Assembly: GCA_965200615.1 (NCBI GenBank)
Contig: OZ241377.1
Coordinates: forward strand, 3,348,001 to 3,412,000
Source: Bin5 sp965200615
GTDB taxonomy: Bacteria; Chloroflexota; Anaerolineae; Caldilineales; Caldilineaceae
DNA length: 64,000 bases
Direction: 5' to 3'
The notes below the pieces were generated by a model. That model was given only the letters and a program-made list of their open reading frames with translations. It had not been told where the DNA came from and searched no databases. Shown here piece after piece: positions 35,072 through 42,401 of this stretch. Position 1 is the stretch's first letter. Each line of letters begins with the position of its first letter. Made by a program: the position numbers and the translations under genes.

Positions 35072-35291
35072 CAGAGGATGTTGCTGTTCGACTACCTGAT
35101 ACTTGGCCAGAACTGTTGCTATCAGGTGGCCTTTCTGTAATGGAAGGTTCACTTGGTTCCCTGTTGCTCTCCGACATCCTAAACAGGTCCTCAATTTTGC
35201 CTTTCGGCTGATTGAGCTGGCCTCGAGACTTTCCAAACGCATCGGGCTGACGCTTGTCCTGGCCCTGTTCACTTCTCAAATTCTCGCCCAT
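35064..35291 (-). CDS. QPxGxF-motif microprotein, copy 2
   Basis: The 75-residue hydrophilic protein starts at ATG 35291, seven bases after the stop of copy 1, with GTGGAG upstream overlapping that stop. SRGQLNQPKGKIEDLF (motif bases 35181-35210) occupies the middle. The second half is rich in Ser, Pro, Glu and Thr (REPSEPSITERPPDSNSS) and likely disordered. A longer frame to 35399 runs into copy 1 and is not favoured. No known domain was recognised. Coupled translation with copy 1 suggests equal dosage. Confidence 0.65.
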   Translation of the reverse strand: MGENLRSEQGQDKRQPDAFGKSRGQLNQPKGKIEDLFRMSESNREPSEPSITERPPDSNSSGQVSGSRTATSSDK

Positions 35292-35298
35292 GTCTATG

Positions 35299-35529
35299 CT
35301 ACTCCACTTGATCTGAAGTTTTTCTCTCTGTACTGTTACCTTGTGAAGGCTTTGGGCCATTAAGTGTTTTGAGGGTTTCATGCTTGGCGCTCTTGGCAAT
35401 GAACTTTTCGAAAATGTCTTTGAATCTGCCCGTCGGTTGCTTTGGGCTGTCTTGAGAATCCGTTAAGAATGCCCTAAAGACTTCGACTTTGGCATTTGGC
35501 TTGCCTTCTCGGTTTGAATGTTTACTCAT
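35299..35529 (-). CDS. QPxGxF-motif microprotein, copy 1
   Basis: This is the first of four tandem micro-ORFs. The 76-residue hydrophilic protein begins MSKHSNREGKPNAKVEVF. It carries the shared motif as KQPTGRFKDIFEKF (motif bases 35410-35439), followed by a Lys/Thr/Gln-rich tail. GAGG lies nine bases upstream of ATG 35529, the same spacing as in copy 4. No signal peptide, membrane helix or known fold is visible. It follows a region holding the relic of a second methyltransferase gene. Confidence 0.68.
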   Translation of the reverse strand: MSKHSNREGKPNAKVEVFRAFLTDSQDSPKQPTGRFKDIFEKFIAKSAKHETLKTLNGPKPSQGNSTERKTSDQVE

Positions 35530-35853
35530 CTGAGAATACCTCTGGTCGTGTTGACGACATATCCACAGAAAATGTATTCTGGTGACTCGACGCTCATGGC
35601 CGGCTTGTCGAACCGGGAACTAATGAAATCAGGAAGACCACGCAAGTCAGAATTCACACATACGTTCTCACAAGTGGCGTTTTTTGTCAAATTGTCCGCA
35701 GCCACTCCTATCACACGCTCCGCGCGCGGAGGGGTGATTCTCGACCAGTTCAGTTACGCCTCCGTACACTGCATCTCGCTCGCCTTGGTTCAGACCGAAC
35801 ACAACAAACATCGCGTCATTTCGAAGTGGAGCCGTTTACTTGCTCCGCTGACA
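35530..35853. other. Gap holding a methyltransferase gene relic
   Basis: No intact gene is supported here. The half nearer 35.8 kb contains the relic described separately. The remainder, about 35,530-35,700, is AT-richer and has only short frames without ribosome sites. Confidence 0.6.
35706..35835 (-). pseudogene. Relic of the 3' end of a second methyltransferase gene
   Basis: On the minus strand these 120 or so bases translate to NDAMFVVFGLNQGERDAV followed by YGGVTELVENHPSARG. The true C-terminus of the methyltransferase at 36,451 reads DDAVFDWLGLTQGEREAV then YAGVTELVENRRRRAQ. About 21 of 33 residues agree, and the DNA agrees at about 70 percent. A stop (TAA) precedes the similarity within a few codons, and the reading frame does not end where the intact gene ends. 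It is a fragment left by duplication or recombination, now separated from the parent by the gene at 35,854-36,393. Confidence 0.75.
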
Positions 35854-36393
35854 CTACCTTTGTCGTCTTGCAAGTTCTTTCATGCTGTCCGCTATTTCAT
35901 GCAGAGGTGGCCTGCCTGACTGCGTAATTCCCTCCAACTCAGAGAAGTCTATGACATACCTATCGGTTTTCTGACCCCCGATTGTCCCGCGATAAGTTAC
36001 TCTTACTTCAAATGGATTCTCGACCTTTTCGGCGCCATTTTCAGTCAAGCTCGTCAAGAAGAAACGATGTTCGTCACCGGGGCCAAGGTATTTCAAGCCA
36101 TTCTGGAAAAGATTGAGTTCTGAAAGTCTTTTGCCCCTATGGTACTCAAAGTCTGGCTCAAATTTAAACTTGATATCCCATGCTGGCCCAGCCCCAACAT
36201 TCTTGATGCGAAAGTCAATAAAGTTGATCCACTCTTCTCGAGGATGGTACGTCACAGAAACCATGGGTTCGGTTTGCGCCGCTCTCAGTCGCTTGGTCTC
36301 GCCAACTAAGCGCCAAGTCAGGACAGCATAGACGAAGGTCGATACAGCGACAATCCCGGAGAATACCAACAGCCAGCCATCAGCGGTGGTCAT
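35854..36393 (-). CDS. Single-pass membrane-anchored protein of unknown function
   Basis: The 179-residue protein has one N-terminal transmembrane helix (about residues 6-28). The family-like segment WRLVGETKRLRAAQTEP comes next, then a beta-rich domain (ISVTYHPREEW-like strands, FRIKNVGAGPAWDIKFKF, GPGDEHRFFLTSL, VRVTYRGTIGG) resembling an immunoglobulin-like or transglutaminase-neighbour fold. AGGGAGG lies six bases before ATG 36393. It sits 57 bp after the methyltransferase gene and before that gene's relic copy, which suggests it was inserted as a module. Small anchored proteins with this N-terminus are common beside restriction genes; the role is unknown. Confidence 0.65.
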   Translation of the reverse strand: MTTADGWLLVFSGIVAVSTFVYAVLTWRLVGETKRLRAAQTEPMVSVTYHPREEWINFIDFRIKNVGAGPAWDIKFKFEPDFEYHRGKRLSELNLFQNGLKYLGPGDEHRFFLTSLTENGAEKVENPFEVRVTYRGTIGGQKTDRYVIDFSELEGITQSGRPPLHEIADSMKELARRQR

Positions 36394-36450
36394 TCTGGCC
36401 TCCCTGGCAGAGTCAATTCGGTCATGGTCTATGACTCATCTTTTTCAGCC

Positions 36451-39400
36451 TCATCTTACACTCTGCGCGCGGCGGCGACGGTTTTCGACCAGTTCCGTTA
36501 CACCTGCATACACGGCTTCCCGCTCACCTTGGGTAAGGCCAAGCCAATCGAACACAGCGTCATCTATCAGCCTGCGCTCAGATGATGGTGTCAGCACGTC
36601 CCAATTTGCAGTTCCAAAAATACCAGTATCGAAGTCGGGCAATTGCTTTGGTTCGGCTATCTTCAGGCTTTCGAATTCGTACAACTCCACCTTGAGTGCT
36701 CCACCTCCCAGGTTCGCACGCCCTGTGAGATTGAGCATGAATTGGGATAATGTTGAATTCAACGCTGCACAGAATCTCAGTAGAGATGCCGGCGGAATGG
36801 AAACCGTGTGAAACACATTGGTGAAATGTGAACCGGTAGGGACATAAAACGTGCGTGCCGTAGAACCTATAACGTAATTCATTGCCAGTGAAGCGGTCTT
36901 CCTCTTCCCCAAGTCATACCACAACCTGCGTCCAGAGACAGACCGTCGCAGGTTATATCCTTCCGATTCCCCCCACAGGATATAGTCCAATGCTGCTGTG
37001 CCCACCAAATCATCTTTGTCTTCATGGCACATGAAGAGCTTCTTGGGCAACTGCACAGCGTCAATCGAAATGCTGCTGGACTCGCGTGGGCTGGTCATCA
37101 CTGGTTGCAAAAACTCGTCGTCAATTCCCCACCTCTCGATCGTTTCGTCGTTCAAGAGAAAAAAGTCATTGGCACCGGTTGTTACTCCACGTCTGACCTT
37201 AGCAACGTTTCCCAACCGCACGAGATTGCCGCGGCCTTTGTCAAATATTGTCCAATATATGTCCGGCGCGCGCAGATACTTTCCTCCCCACTTGTCTCCA
37301 ACGAACTTCCGGCGCCCACGAGTGTCAGGCGAACCCTTACCGGCTTCCATCAACTCAGTGTCTGTGACCGAAATCTCCCGACGGCTTGCTGCATTCGCAA
37401 GCGCTTTCTCGAATTCTTGACGGAGTGAAACAAAGCGGGTGTTCCGTGAACTATCGCTTGTAGATTTTTCGATTACGCTGATCATGGTATTGATCTGCGC
37501 CGTGGAAAACTGCCTCTCGACCGCACTCTCGTAAATGGCGCGCACATGTGAGTTTATCAGCAGGTACTCCTGCAACTTCGCTCCATAGCCAACGTCCAGC
37601 CAACTATTTGAACAGACGAAAACGTGCATTCCGCCATCGCGCAATATCTGTAAAGCGCGGGCGTAGAAATAACAATACAAGTCGGATCGTGCCATGACGG
37701 CGCTGGCGTACTCCTTCTTCAACTCATCCTTGTTTGGACCAATTTTCTCCTGACGCACATAGGGCGGATTGGCCACGACAATATCGAAACCGCCGCGCTT
37801 GTCGAAAACTTCGGCAAACTCGACGCTCCAATCAACAACTCCTGGTGGCGGAGCAGCTTCTGCCCGCGCGCTCTTGAGCTGATCCTGAAGTTGCTCCACC
37901 TCTTCTTTCAGTCTGTCTTTTTCGGCGCCGGTGGAACCCATAAACTCCTTTTTGAGAGTGGCGAGTTCGTCCGCGACCATATGCACGCCAGCGCGAAACA
38001 GATTGCCAAAACTCTTCGGGTCGGGATCTGGCCCAAGCAGGCTGTCGCCACAGACGATTTTGAAGTCAAGGTTTGGCAGTGGCTCAGGGCGTTCCCCTTC
38101 AAACTCGATGGCAAGCGCAAGCCATAGCCGCAACATTGCGATGTTGGTCGCGAATGGGTCAATATCGACACCGTACAGGTTGCGCTGGATAATCCGGAGT
38201 TTCAGGTCATAAAGGCTCTGGGCGTCCTCCTTCAGTTGATCGCTGAAGAGGGCGGTCTGCAATTCGACCAGTTCCTGCATCATGCCGAGCAGATAGGCCC
38301 CGGAGCCGCAAGCGGGATCAACGGCCGTAACCTCTTTCAGGGCGGCGGCCACCTGCTGTGCGCCGGTGATGGGGATATCGCGCGCGTCGTGATTGTCCAC
38401 AAAGTTGGCGATTGCTTCATCCGAGAGATCGGTATTCTCGCCGGCAAGATAGCCTTTCAACCCTTCGCGGCACATAAAGGCGACCACGGGCCGCGGCGTG
38501 TAGTAGGAACCCGACTCGTGGCGCCCCGTGACCAGTTCCTCGAACACTTTGCCCAGCATCTCCGGGTCGACCGCTACTTCGATATCGAAGGGGGTAGACT
38601 CCATCACGGTGAAATTGAAGCGGTCAAACAGGTCAGTCAGTATGGGCTTTATGGCCTCATCGGGTACTGCGATGCCATCCCGCTTATCTTGGCAAGTTTC
38701 CTCAAACAGTCCGCCGTTAAGAAACGGAACTGAGCCGTATATCGACTCCATGTAACTGTCTCGAAAGTTGAGGTCTTGTGACTGCGGGTTGTTGAGGCCG
38801 AAAAAGAAGAGATGATAAAGCCGGTCACTGTAAAAATTCGTTTCATCTTTCTGTGAGGCATAGTGTTTCCAAAGAGCGTTCAGATAGTCCTTGTCTTCTT
38901 TGAAGGTTAGCCAGCCCTTGCGCGAGAGAAAGTAGACGAACATCAGCCGGTTGAACAAGGTCTGCACAAAAAGCCTCTTGTCCTCCCTCTCCTTCTGGCT
39001 CTGATCAAATCCCCGGATTTTACCCATTGCGGCGTCAAAGACCCGCTTATACTCGGTAAAGAAGCGCTTTGTAACCGCCTCAACGTCGAACGCCGCCTCC
39101 AGGGCAAAGTGGATGCTTTGCTTTTCCCGCCACTGGAAATAGATGTTCGCTATCTGCTGAATCGCGGTTCTCTGCGGCAAATAGCGCTCGACGATCATAC
39201 GCCGCAAAGTAGGGCGTTTGCCTTCGAAGCTGGGATAGATGAGATGTAGTTGGCTGATTGAACTGTTGGTGAAGATCAGGAGCAGGTCGCCACCAAGCTG
39301 TCTTGAAATCAACTTGGCTGCTTCGGCTACTTCCGCCTTTCGCACTCGTTCGATCCCTTGGATGTTCAAGGCGACGTAAACGACATGGGCTGTGTCCAGG

Positions 39401-39606
39401 GAGGCTACATGATGCGCGTCTTTGGGGAGGACCACCGTGTTCGACGCGCTGGCGAGGCTGATTTGCCTGTCAGCCGGATGGAAATCCAGTTCTTCCACGA
39501 AGAGCCGCCTGACTGCCTCGGCCCGCGCTTTCACCGAAGTCACCTCAAAAATTCGCTTTATGTGGCTTGCCACTACCTGGGCTTCTTGTGAGTTTAGCGT
39601 GTACAT
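36451..39606 (-). CDS. Eco57I/type IIG-like DNA adenine methyltransferase
   Basis: The 1051-residue N6-adenine methyltransferase of the island carries motif I DPACGSGAYL (about residue 432) for AdoMet, GVDIDPFATNIAMLRLWLA and motif IV NPPYVRQ (about 613). A coiled-coil stretch (LATLKKEF to LKSARAEA) precedes motif IV, and a C-terminal half with two TRD-like parts (VAKVRRGVTTGANDFF, LGGGALKVELYEFE) reads the target. No PD-ExK nuclease motif was found in the first 350 residues, so cutting may depend on the PLD-helicase. ATG 39606 is preferred, with GGGAAAGG upstream; the frame is open to TTG 39630. It is the first gene of the leftward island. Confidence 0.87.
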   Translation of the reverse strand: MYTLNSQEAQVVASHIKRIFEVTSVKARAEAVRRLFVEELDFHPADRQISLASASNTVVLPKDAHHVASLDTAHVVYVALNIQGIERVRKAEVAEAAKLISRQLGGDLLLIFTNSSISQLHLIYPSFEGKRPTLRRMIVERYLPQRTAIQQIANIYFQWREKQSIHFALEAAFDVEAVTKRFFTEYKRVFDAAMGKIRGFDQSQKEREDKRLFVQTLFNRLMFVYFLSRKGWLTFKEDKDYLNALWKHYASQKDETNFYSDRLYHLFFFGLNNPQSQDLNFRDSYMESIYGSVPFLNGGLFEETCQDKRDGIAVPDEAIKPILTDLFDRFNFTVMESTPFDIEVAVDPEMLGKVFEELVTGRHESGSYYTPRPVVAFMCREGLKGYLAGENTDLSDEAIANFVDNHDARDIPITGAQQVAAALKEVTAVDPACGSGAYLLGMMQELVELQTALFSDQLKEDAQSLYDLKLRIIQRNLYGVDIDPFATNIAMLRLWLALAIEFEGERPEPLPNLDFKIVCGDSLLGPDPDPKSFGNLFRAGVHMVADELATLKKEFMGSTGAEKDRLKEEVEQLQDQLKSARAEAAPPPGVVDWSVEFAEVFDKRGGFDIVVANPPYVRQEKIGPNKDELKKEYASAVMARSDLYCYFYARALQILRDGGMHVFVCSNSWLDVGYGAKLQEYLLINSHVRAIYESAVERQFSTAQINTMISVIEKSTSDSSRNTRFVSLRQEFEKALANAASRREISVTDTELMEAGKGSPDTRGRRKFVGDKWGGKYLRAPDIYWTIFDKGRGNLVRLGNVAKVRRGVTTGANDFFLLNDETIERWGIDDEFLQPVMTSPRESSSISIDAVQLPKKLFMCHEDKDDLVGTAALDYILWGESEGYNLRRSVSGRRLWYDLGKRKTASLAMNYVIGSTARTFYVPTGSHFTNVFHTVSIPPASLLRFCAALNSTLSQFMLNLTGRANLGGGALKVELYEFESLKIAEPKQLPDFDTGIFGTANWDVLTPSSERRLIDDAVFDWLGLTQGEREAVYAGVTELVENRRRRAQSVR

Positions 39607-39699
39607 CTTTGCCTTTCCCTTTGTTGTCAAATCCTTACGCGATAGAGATTGCTAAAGTGTAAAACATGTCTCTCCAAACTGCAGGACGCTTTTGGGATG

Positions 39700-39849
39700 A
39701 CAAGATTCCATGAGGACGCTTGGCGATTTTCTACGATTCAGCAGCGTATGAAACAAGCTGGCCTGTGTTGGTCCCGAGATGGCGCGCAGGCCCTGCTCGC
39801 TCTCCGTGCACGTCTGCTCAGCGACCGCTGGCATGAAATCCCCATCTGA
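39700..39849 (+). mobile_element. Transposase C-terminal remnant (ISKra4-like)
   Basis: The plus-strand frame reads FSTIQQRMKQAGLCWS then RDGAQALLALRARLLSDRW before a stop at 39849. That matches the C-terminal pattern of ISKra4-type transposases (RMK..G..WS..GAQA.L.LRA). Only about 45 residues remain and no start or catalytic part is present, so it is a dead fragment. It marks past insertion-sequence activity at the island edge. The family assignment is from memory of the pattern. Confidence 0.55.
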
Positions 39850-39891
39850 CCACCTTCACCCCAAATCTGGGATGCACCCGGCGGCAAAAAG

Positions 39892-40013
39892 CAGGTCAAT
39901 TGCACATAATTGGGTCTGAGTCCCCTGAGGCCGGCCCAAATCGATTAGGGGCGCCCCATGTGGGCGCCCTGCGCGGGCCAAAATGCCGGCCGGATCAAAA
40001 TGCGATTGACCTG
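39892..40013. repeat. Inverted-repeat-bounded structured element (MITE-like)
   Basis: CAGGTCAATTGCA (39892-39904) and TGCGATTGACCTG (40001-40013) are inverted copies agreeing at 12 of 13 bases. The 96 bp between them contain nested stems: GCCGGCC against GGCCGGC, and GGGCGCCC on both sides of CATGT. It could be a small non-autonomous element or the end of the decayed insertion sequence beside it. Confidence 0.45.
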
Positions 40014-40072
40014 AGACGAAAGGAAAAATGGAGTAGCAGGCGTATGAAGCAAGTCCCCAACCTGGACGCGCC

Positions 40073-40492
40073 CTACTGCTGGCTTGCCCTTCTTCGAACG
40101 TGTGGGGCCGACAACGCGACGGTGAGAATGCAAACCACGAAAACAATCACCAGGACGCCGGCGCCAATCGGATGCAGGGCTGCCATCTCACCTTCAAAAT
40201 ATGCGATCAGCAGACTGATAGAAATCGCGCCGTTGCCGGCAATGGCGGCCAGCACCCAGGCCGGATGCAGGTCCGGTTCCATCGAAGCCGCCAACAGTCC
40301 AATCCCCAATCCAATCAGCGCGCCTCCCCCAACGCGAGCCGTCCACGCGGACCCGAGCGTGATCCCGGCTTCCGCGAAGAGGTCGCGAGGATATGCCAGC
40401 AGCAACAGTCCCAATCCCAGACCGATCAGGACAGCGTCAACCCGCAGACACAGCCGCGCTGCACGGTAGTGGTCAGTGAACGTGTATGCCAT
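40073..40492 (-). CDS. DUF4345-like small membrane protein
   Basis: The 139-residue integral membrane protein has four predicted helices (about residues 20-40, 52-74, 82-104 and 110-130). The layout of ALIGLGIGLLAASMEPDLHPAWVL resembles DUF4345/DUF4267-type proteins. The start is placed at ATG 40492 (MAYTFTDHYRAARL); the frame continues to 40609 but the extension is arginine-rich with no ribosome site. The function is unknown. It lies outside the island and has normal high GC. Confidence 0.6.
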   Translation of the reverse strand: MAYTFTDHYRAARLCLRVDAVLIGLGLGLLLLAYPRDLFAEAGITLGSAWTARVGGGALIGLGIGLLAASMEPDLHPAWVLAAIAGNGAISISLLIAYFEGEMAALHPIGAGVLVIVFVVCILTVALSAPHVRRRASQQ

Positions 40493-40710
40493 CGCAGTCT
40501 GAGAGCGCCTTCCGGGCCCCGCCGCCTCCGTCTGCCTCCGGCTGACCTGCCGCCATGGTTTTCGTCTCTGGAGATGTTGCTGTGATACACTACCCCGGCC
40601 TCGTCGCAATGGCGCTTCCAGCCGTGATCTGTAGCGAATCAGCCTCTTTTGGAGCGCCGGAAAACGACCATGGCAGCCAGCGGAATCAGGGTCAAAAGAG
40701 GAGCCGACCA

Positions 40711-41355
40711 GTGAGCCAGAGGATATGGATCGTCAGGCACGGCAACCGGGAAGATTTTCAGAATTCCGGCTGGTCCAGGACCGCGCAGCGCCCCTTCGAT
40801 CCTGCCCTCTCCGCGGACGGTGAGACGCAGGCCAGGGAAGTCGGCCTCAGCCTCCAGGGCGAGCAAGTCCATTGCCTCTTCGCTTCGCCTTTTTTGCGTA
40901 CAATCCAGACCGCATCTCATATCGCCGATGCACTCAACCTGTCGGTCTGCCTGGAACCGGGCATCGGCGAGATTCTGCCCAACGTCAAAAGCACACCGGC
41001 GCTCCTGCCGGAAGCCGAACGCAAGCGGCGTTTTCCCCGCATCGATGAAGATTACACTGTGGTCCAAGGGCTCCCCTATCCGGAGAGTTCGGAAGAGGGC
41101 CACCAGCGCGCCGCGGCCGCAGCGCACGCGCTGACCGACCGCTATCCTGACAAGAACCTGCTCATGGTTACCCACGGCGCCCCGGTCGTCGGCATCGTCC
41201 GCGGCCTGACCGGCCTCAAAGACCGCATTACCGTACCGTTGTGCTGCATTTTCACCTTGCAGCGCAACGGCGCCGGCTGGGACGTTGTACAGCTCGCTGA
41301 GACCTCCCACCTCAGCAACCAGGAGTCCAGCAAGCGCTACGCCCACTCCGGCTAA
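40711..41355 (+). CDS. Histidine phosphatase family protein
   Basis: The 214-residue phosphatase of the phosphoglycerate mutase superfamily has RHGNRED near residue 8 (phosphohistidine nucleophile), LSADGETQARE, SPFLRTIQTA and VTHGAPVVG with the second histidine. The start is GTG 40711 with AGAGGAG upstream; upstream frames add a non-family leader. The architecture resembles UBASH3/Sts-like acid phosphatases more than glycolytic mutase. It overlaps the DinB-like gene on the other strand by four bases at the stop codons. Confidence 0.85.
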   Translation: MSQRIWIVRHGNREDFQNSGWSRTAQRPFDPALSADGETQAREVGLSLQGEQVHCLFASPFLRTIQTASHIADALNLSVCLEPGIGEILPNVKSTPALLPEAERKRRFPRIDEDYTVVQGLPYPESSEEGHQRAAAAAHALTDRYPDKNLLMVTHGAPVVGIVRGLTGLKDRITVPLCCIFTLQRNGAGWDVVQLAETSHLSNQESSKRYAHSG

Positions 41356-42389
41356 GACGGCAGCCTCAGTGGGACCAGCCGCCCATCTGCGCGTGCCGCA
41401 TAGATCTCGGCCGCGTGGTCCGCCGTATGCGCTGACGTGGACACCAGCAGGTTGACGACGTTTCCCTTCTCCCCCACGTCGTACTCTACCTCAGTTCCCA
41501 TCTCCTCATCACTGAGCCTGCGGCAGCGGCTGACGATTCGCCGGTGGCAGGTAACCAGCCCGTCCAACACCTCGATCATCGACAGTTCGGCGCGGGCCTC
41601 ATGCAGGCGGGCGTTGACCGTGTCAACATCCTCACTGGCCCAATGGGAAAGATCGTCTTCCCTTCTGATTTCCTGGCCTGAAGTCTGAGCGTCAGGCAAA
41701 GAGAGGTCGGGCCAGCGCTTGACGAGCTCAAGTACATACTCGTCCCAGGCAAGTATGTGGGCGAGGAGGTCGCGGACGGCCCAGTTCCCGCTAACGGGGA
41801 CGGTATTGCAACTTTCCTCCGTGAGACCGGTGATGGCGTCCAACAGACTATTGAAGTGGCGCCGGTAAAAGCTGAACAACCGGTCGCGGCTCCAGCGGCC
41901 GGTCGAGAAGCAGTAGCGATGCACGTCGACCGCATGCTCGGCCGCATGTTGGGGCATGCGCTCCAGGAGACGCTTCACAATCCGGCTGCGTTCGCCTCGG
42001 TCCACGTATTCCGCCTCGATCTGGTCATCGTTGAGTGAAAGCGCGAAAGTGATCAACTCCTGCCGCGCCTCGTCCGCCTCAGCCAAAACAGTGTCCCAGC
42101 TGCGATTTTCCCCTGCGGCCATTTCGTCATTCGACTCCACAGACACTGGCTCCGGCTCATTGCTGTGAGGTTCGAGCGCTGCCTGCATTCGGCGCAGCTG
42201 GTAGTTGTCCCAATATGCCACGTGCGCCGCGGCCGCGATAGGCGTCCACCCGTTTTCCAGGCAAGGTCGCGTCTGCTCGTCAGGTTCGAGCAAAAACAGC
42301 GGCCATCGGAAATTGAGATAGCTTCTGCGGAGTCTCTCAGCGTACTCGGCCCCTAGCGCGCGGGCTGGGGCGGGATGATCATGCGTCAT
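41352..42389 (-). CDS. Double DinB-like four-helix-bundle protein
   Basis: The 345 residues contain two tandem DinB/YfiT-type helical bundles. In the first, HVAYWDNYQLRRM and HAAEHAVDVHRY supply metal-binding histidines. In the second, NWAVRDLLAHILAWDEYVLELV and THTADHAAEIYAA do so (last as HTADHAAE). Members are metal-dependent transferases or hydrolases often using thiols such as mycothiol or bacillithiol; the activity here is unknown. It starts 12 bp after the stop of the PF09818 gene, both leftward, so they are probably cotranscribed. Confidence 0.75.
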   Translation of the reverse strand: MTHDHPAPARALGAEYAERLRRSYLNFRWPLFLLEPDEQTRPCLENGWTPIAAAAHVAYWDNYQLRRMQAALEPHSNEPEPVSVESNDEMAAGENRSWDTVLAEADEARQELITFALSLNDDQIEAEYVDRGERSRIVKRLLERMPQHAAEHAVDVHRYCFSTGRWSRDRLFSFYRRHFNSLLDAITGLTEESCNTVPVSGNWAVRDLLAHILAWDEYVLELVKRWPDLSLPDAQTSGQEIRREDDLSHWASEDVDTVNARLHEARAELSMIEVLDGLVTCHRRIVSRCRRLSDEEMGTEVEYDVGEKGNVVNLLVSTSAHTADHAAEIYAARADGRLVPLRLPS

Positions 42390-42401
42390 GGTTGGCTTTC
42401 C

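Larger units (their letters stand above)
39607..40072. other. Island border without intact genes
   Basis: The 466 bp between the methyltransferase start and the DUF4345-like gene hold a transposase remnant on the plus strand and a structured pair of inverted repeats. No intact gene is supported. The methyltransferase promoter should lie in the first part but no clear match was found. Confidence 0.55.

Noticed and set aside
35518..35919. Plus-strand frame of 133 codons in the island
   Set aside because: It is antisense to the methyltransferase relic and the end of the single-TM gene; no features support it.
30377..39606. The island as BREX or DISARM
   Set aside because: No pglZ, brxC, drmA or drmB genes are present; only the helicase and methyltransferase are shared in a general way.
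39625..39630. TTGACA just upstream of the methyltransferase start
   Set aside because: It would place the transcription start inside the coding region, and it overlaps the ribosome-binding stretch.
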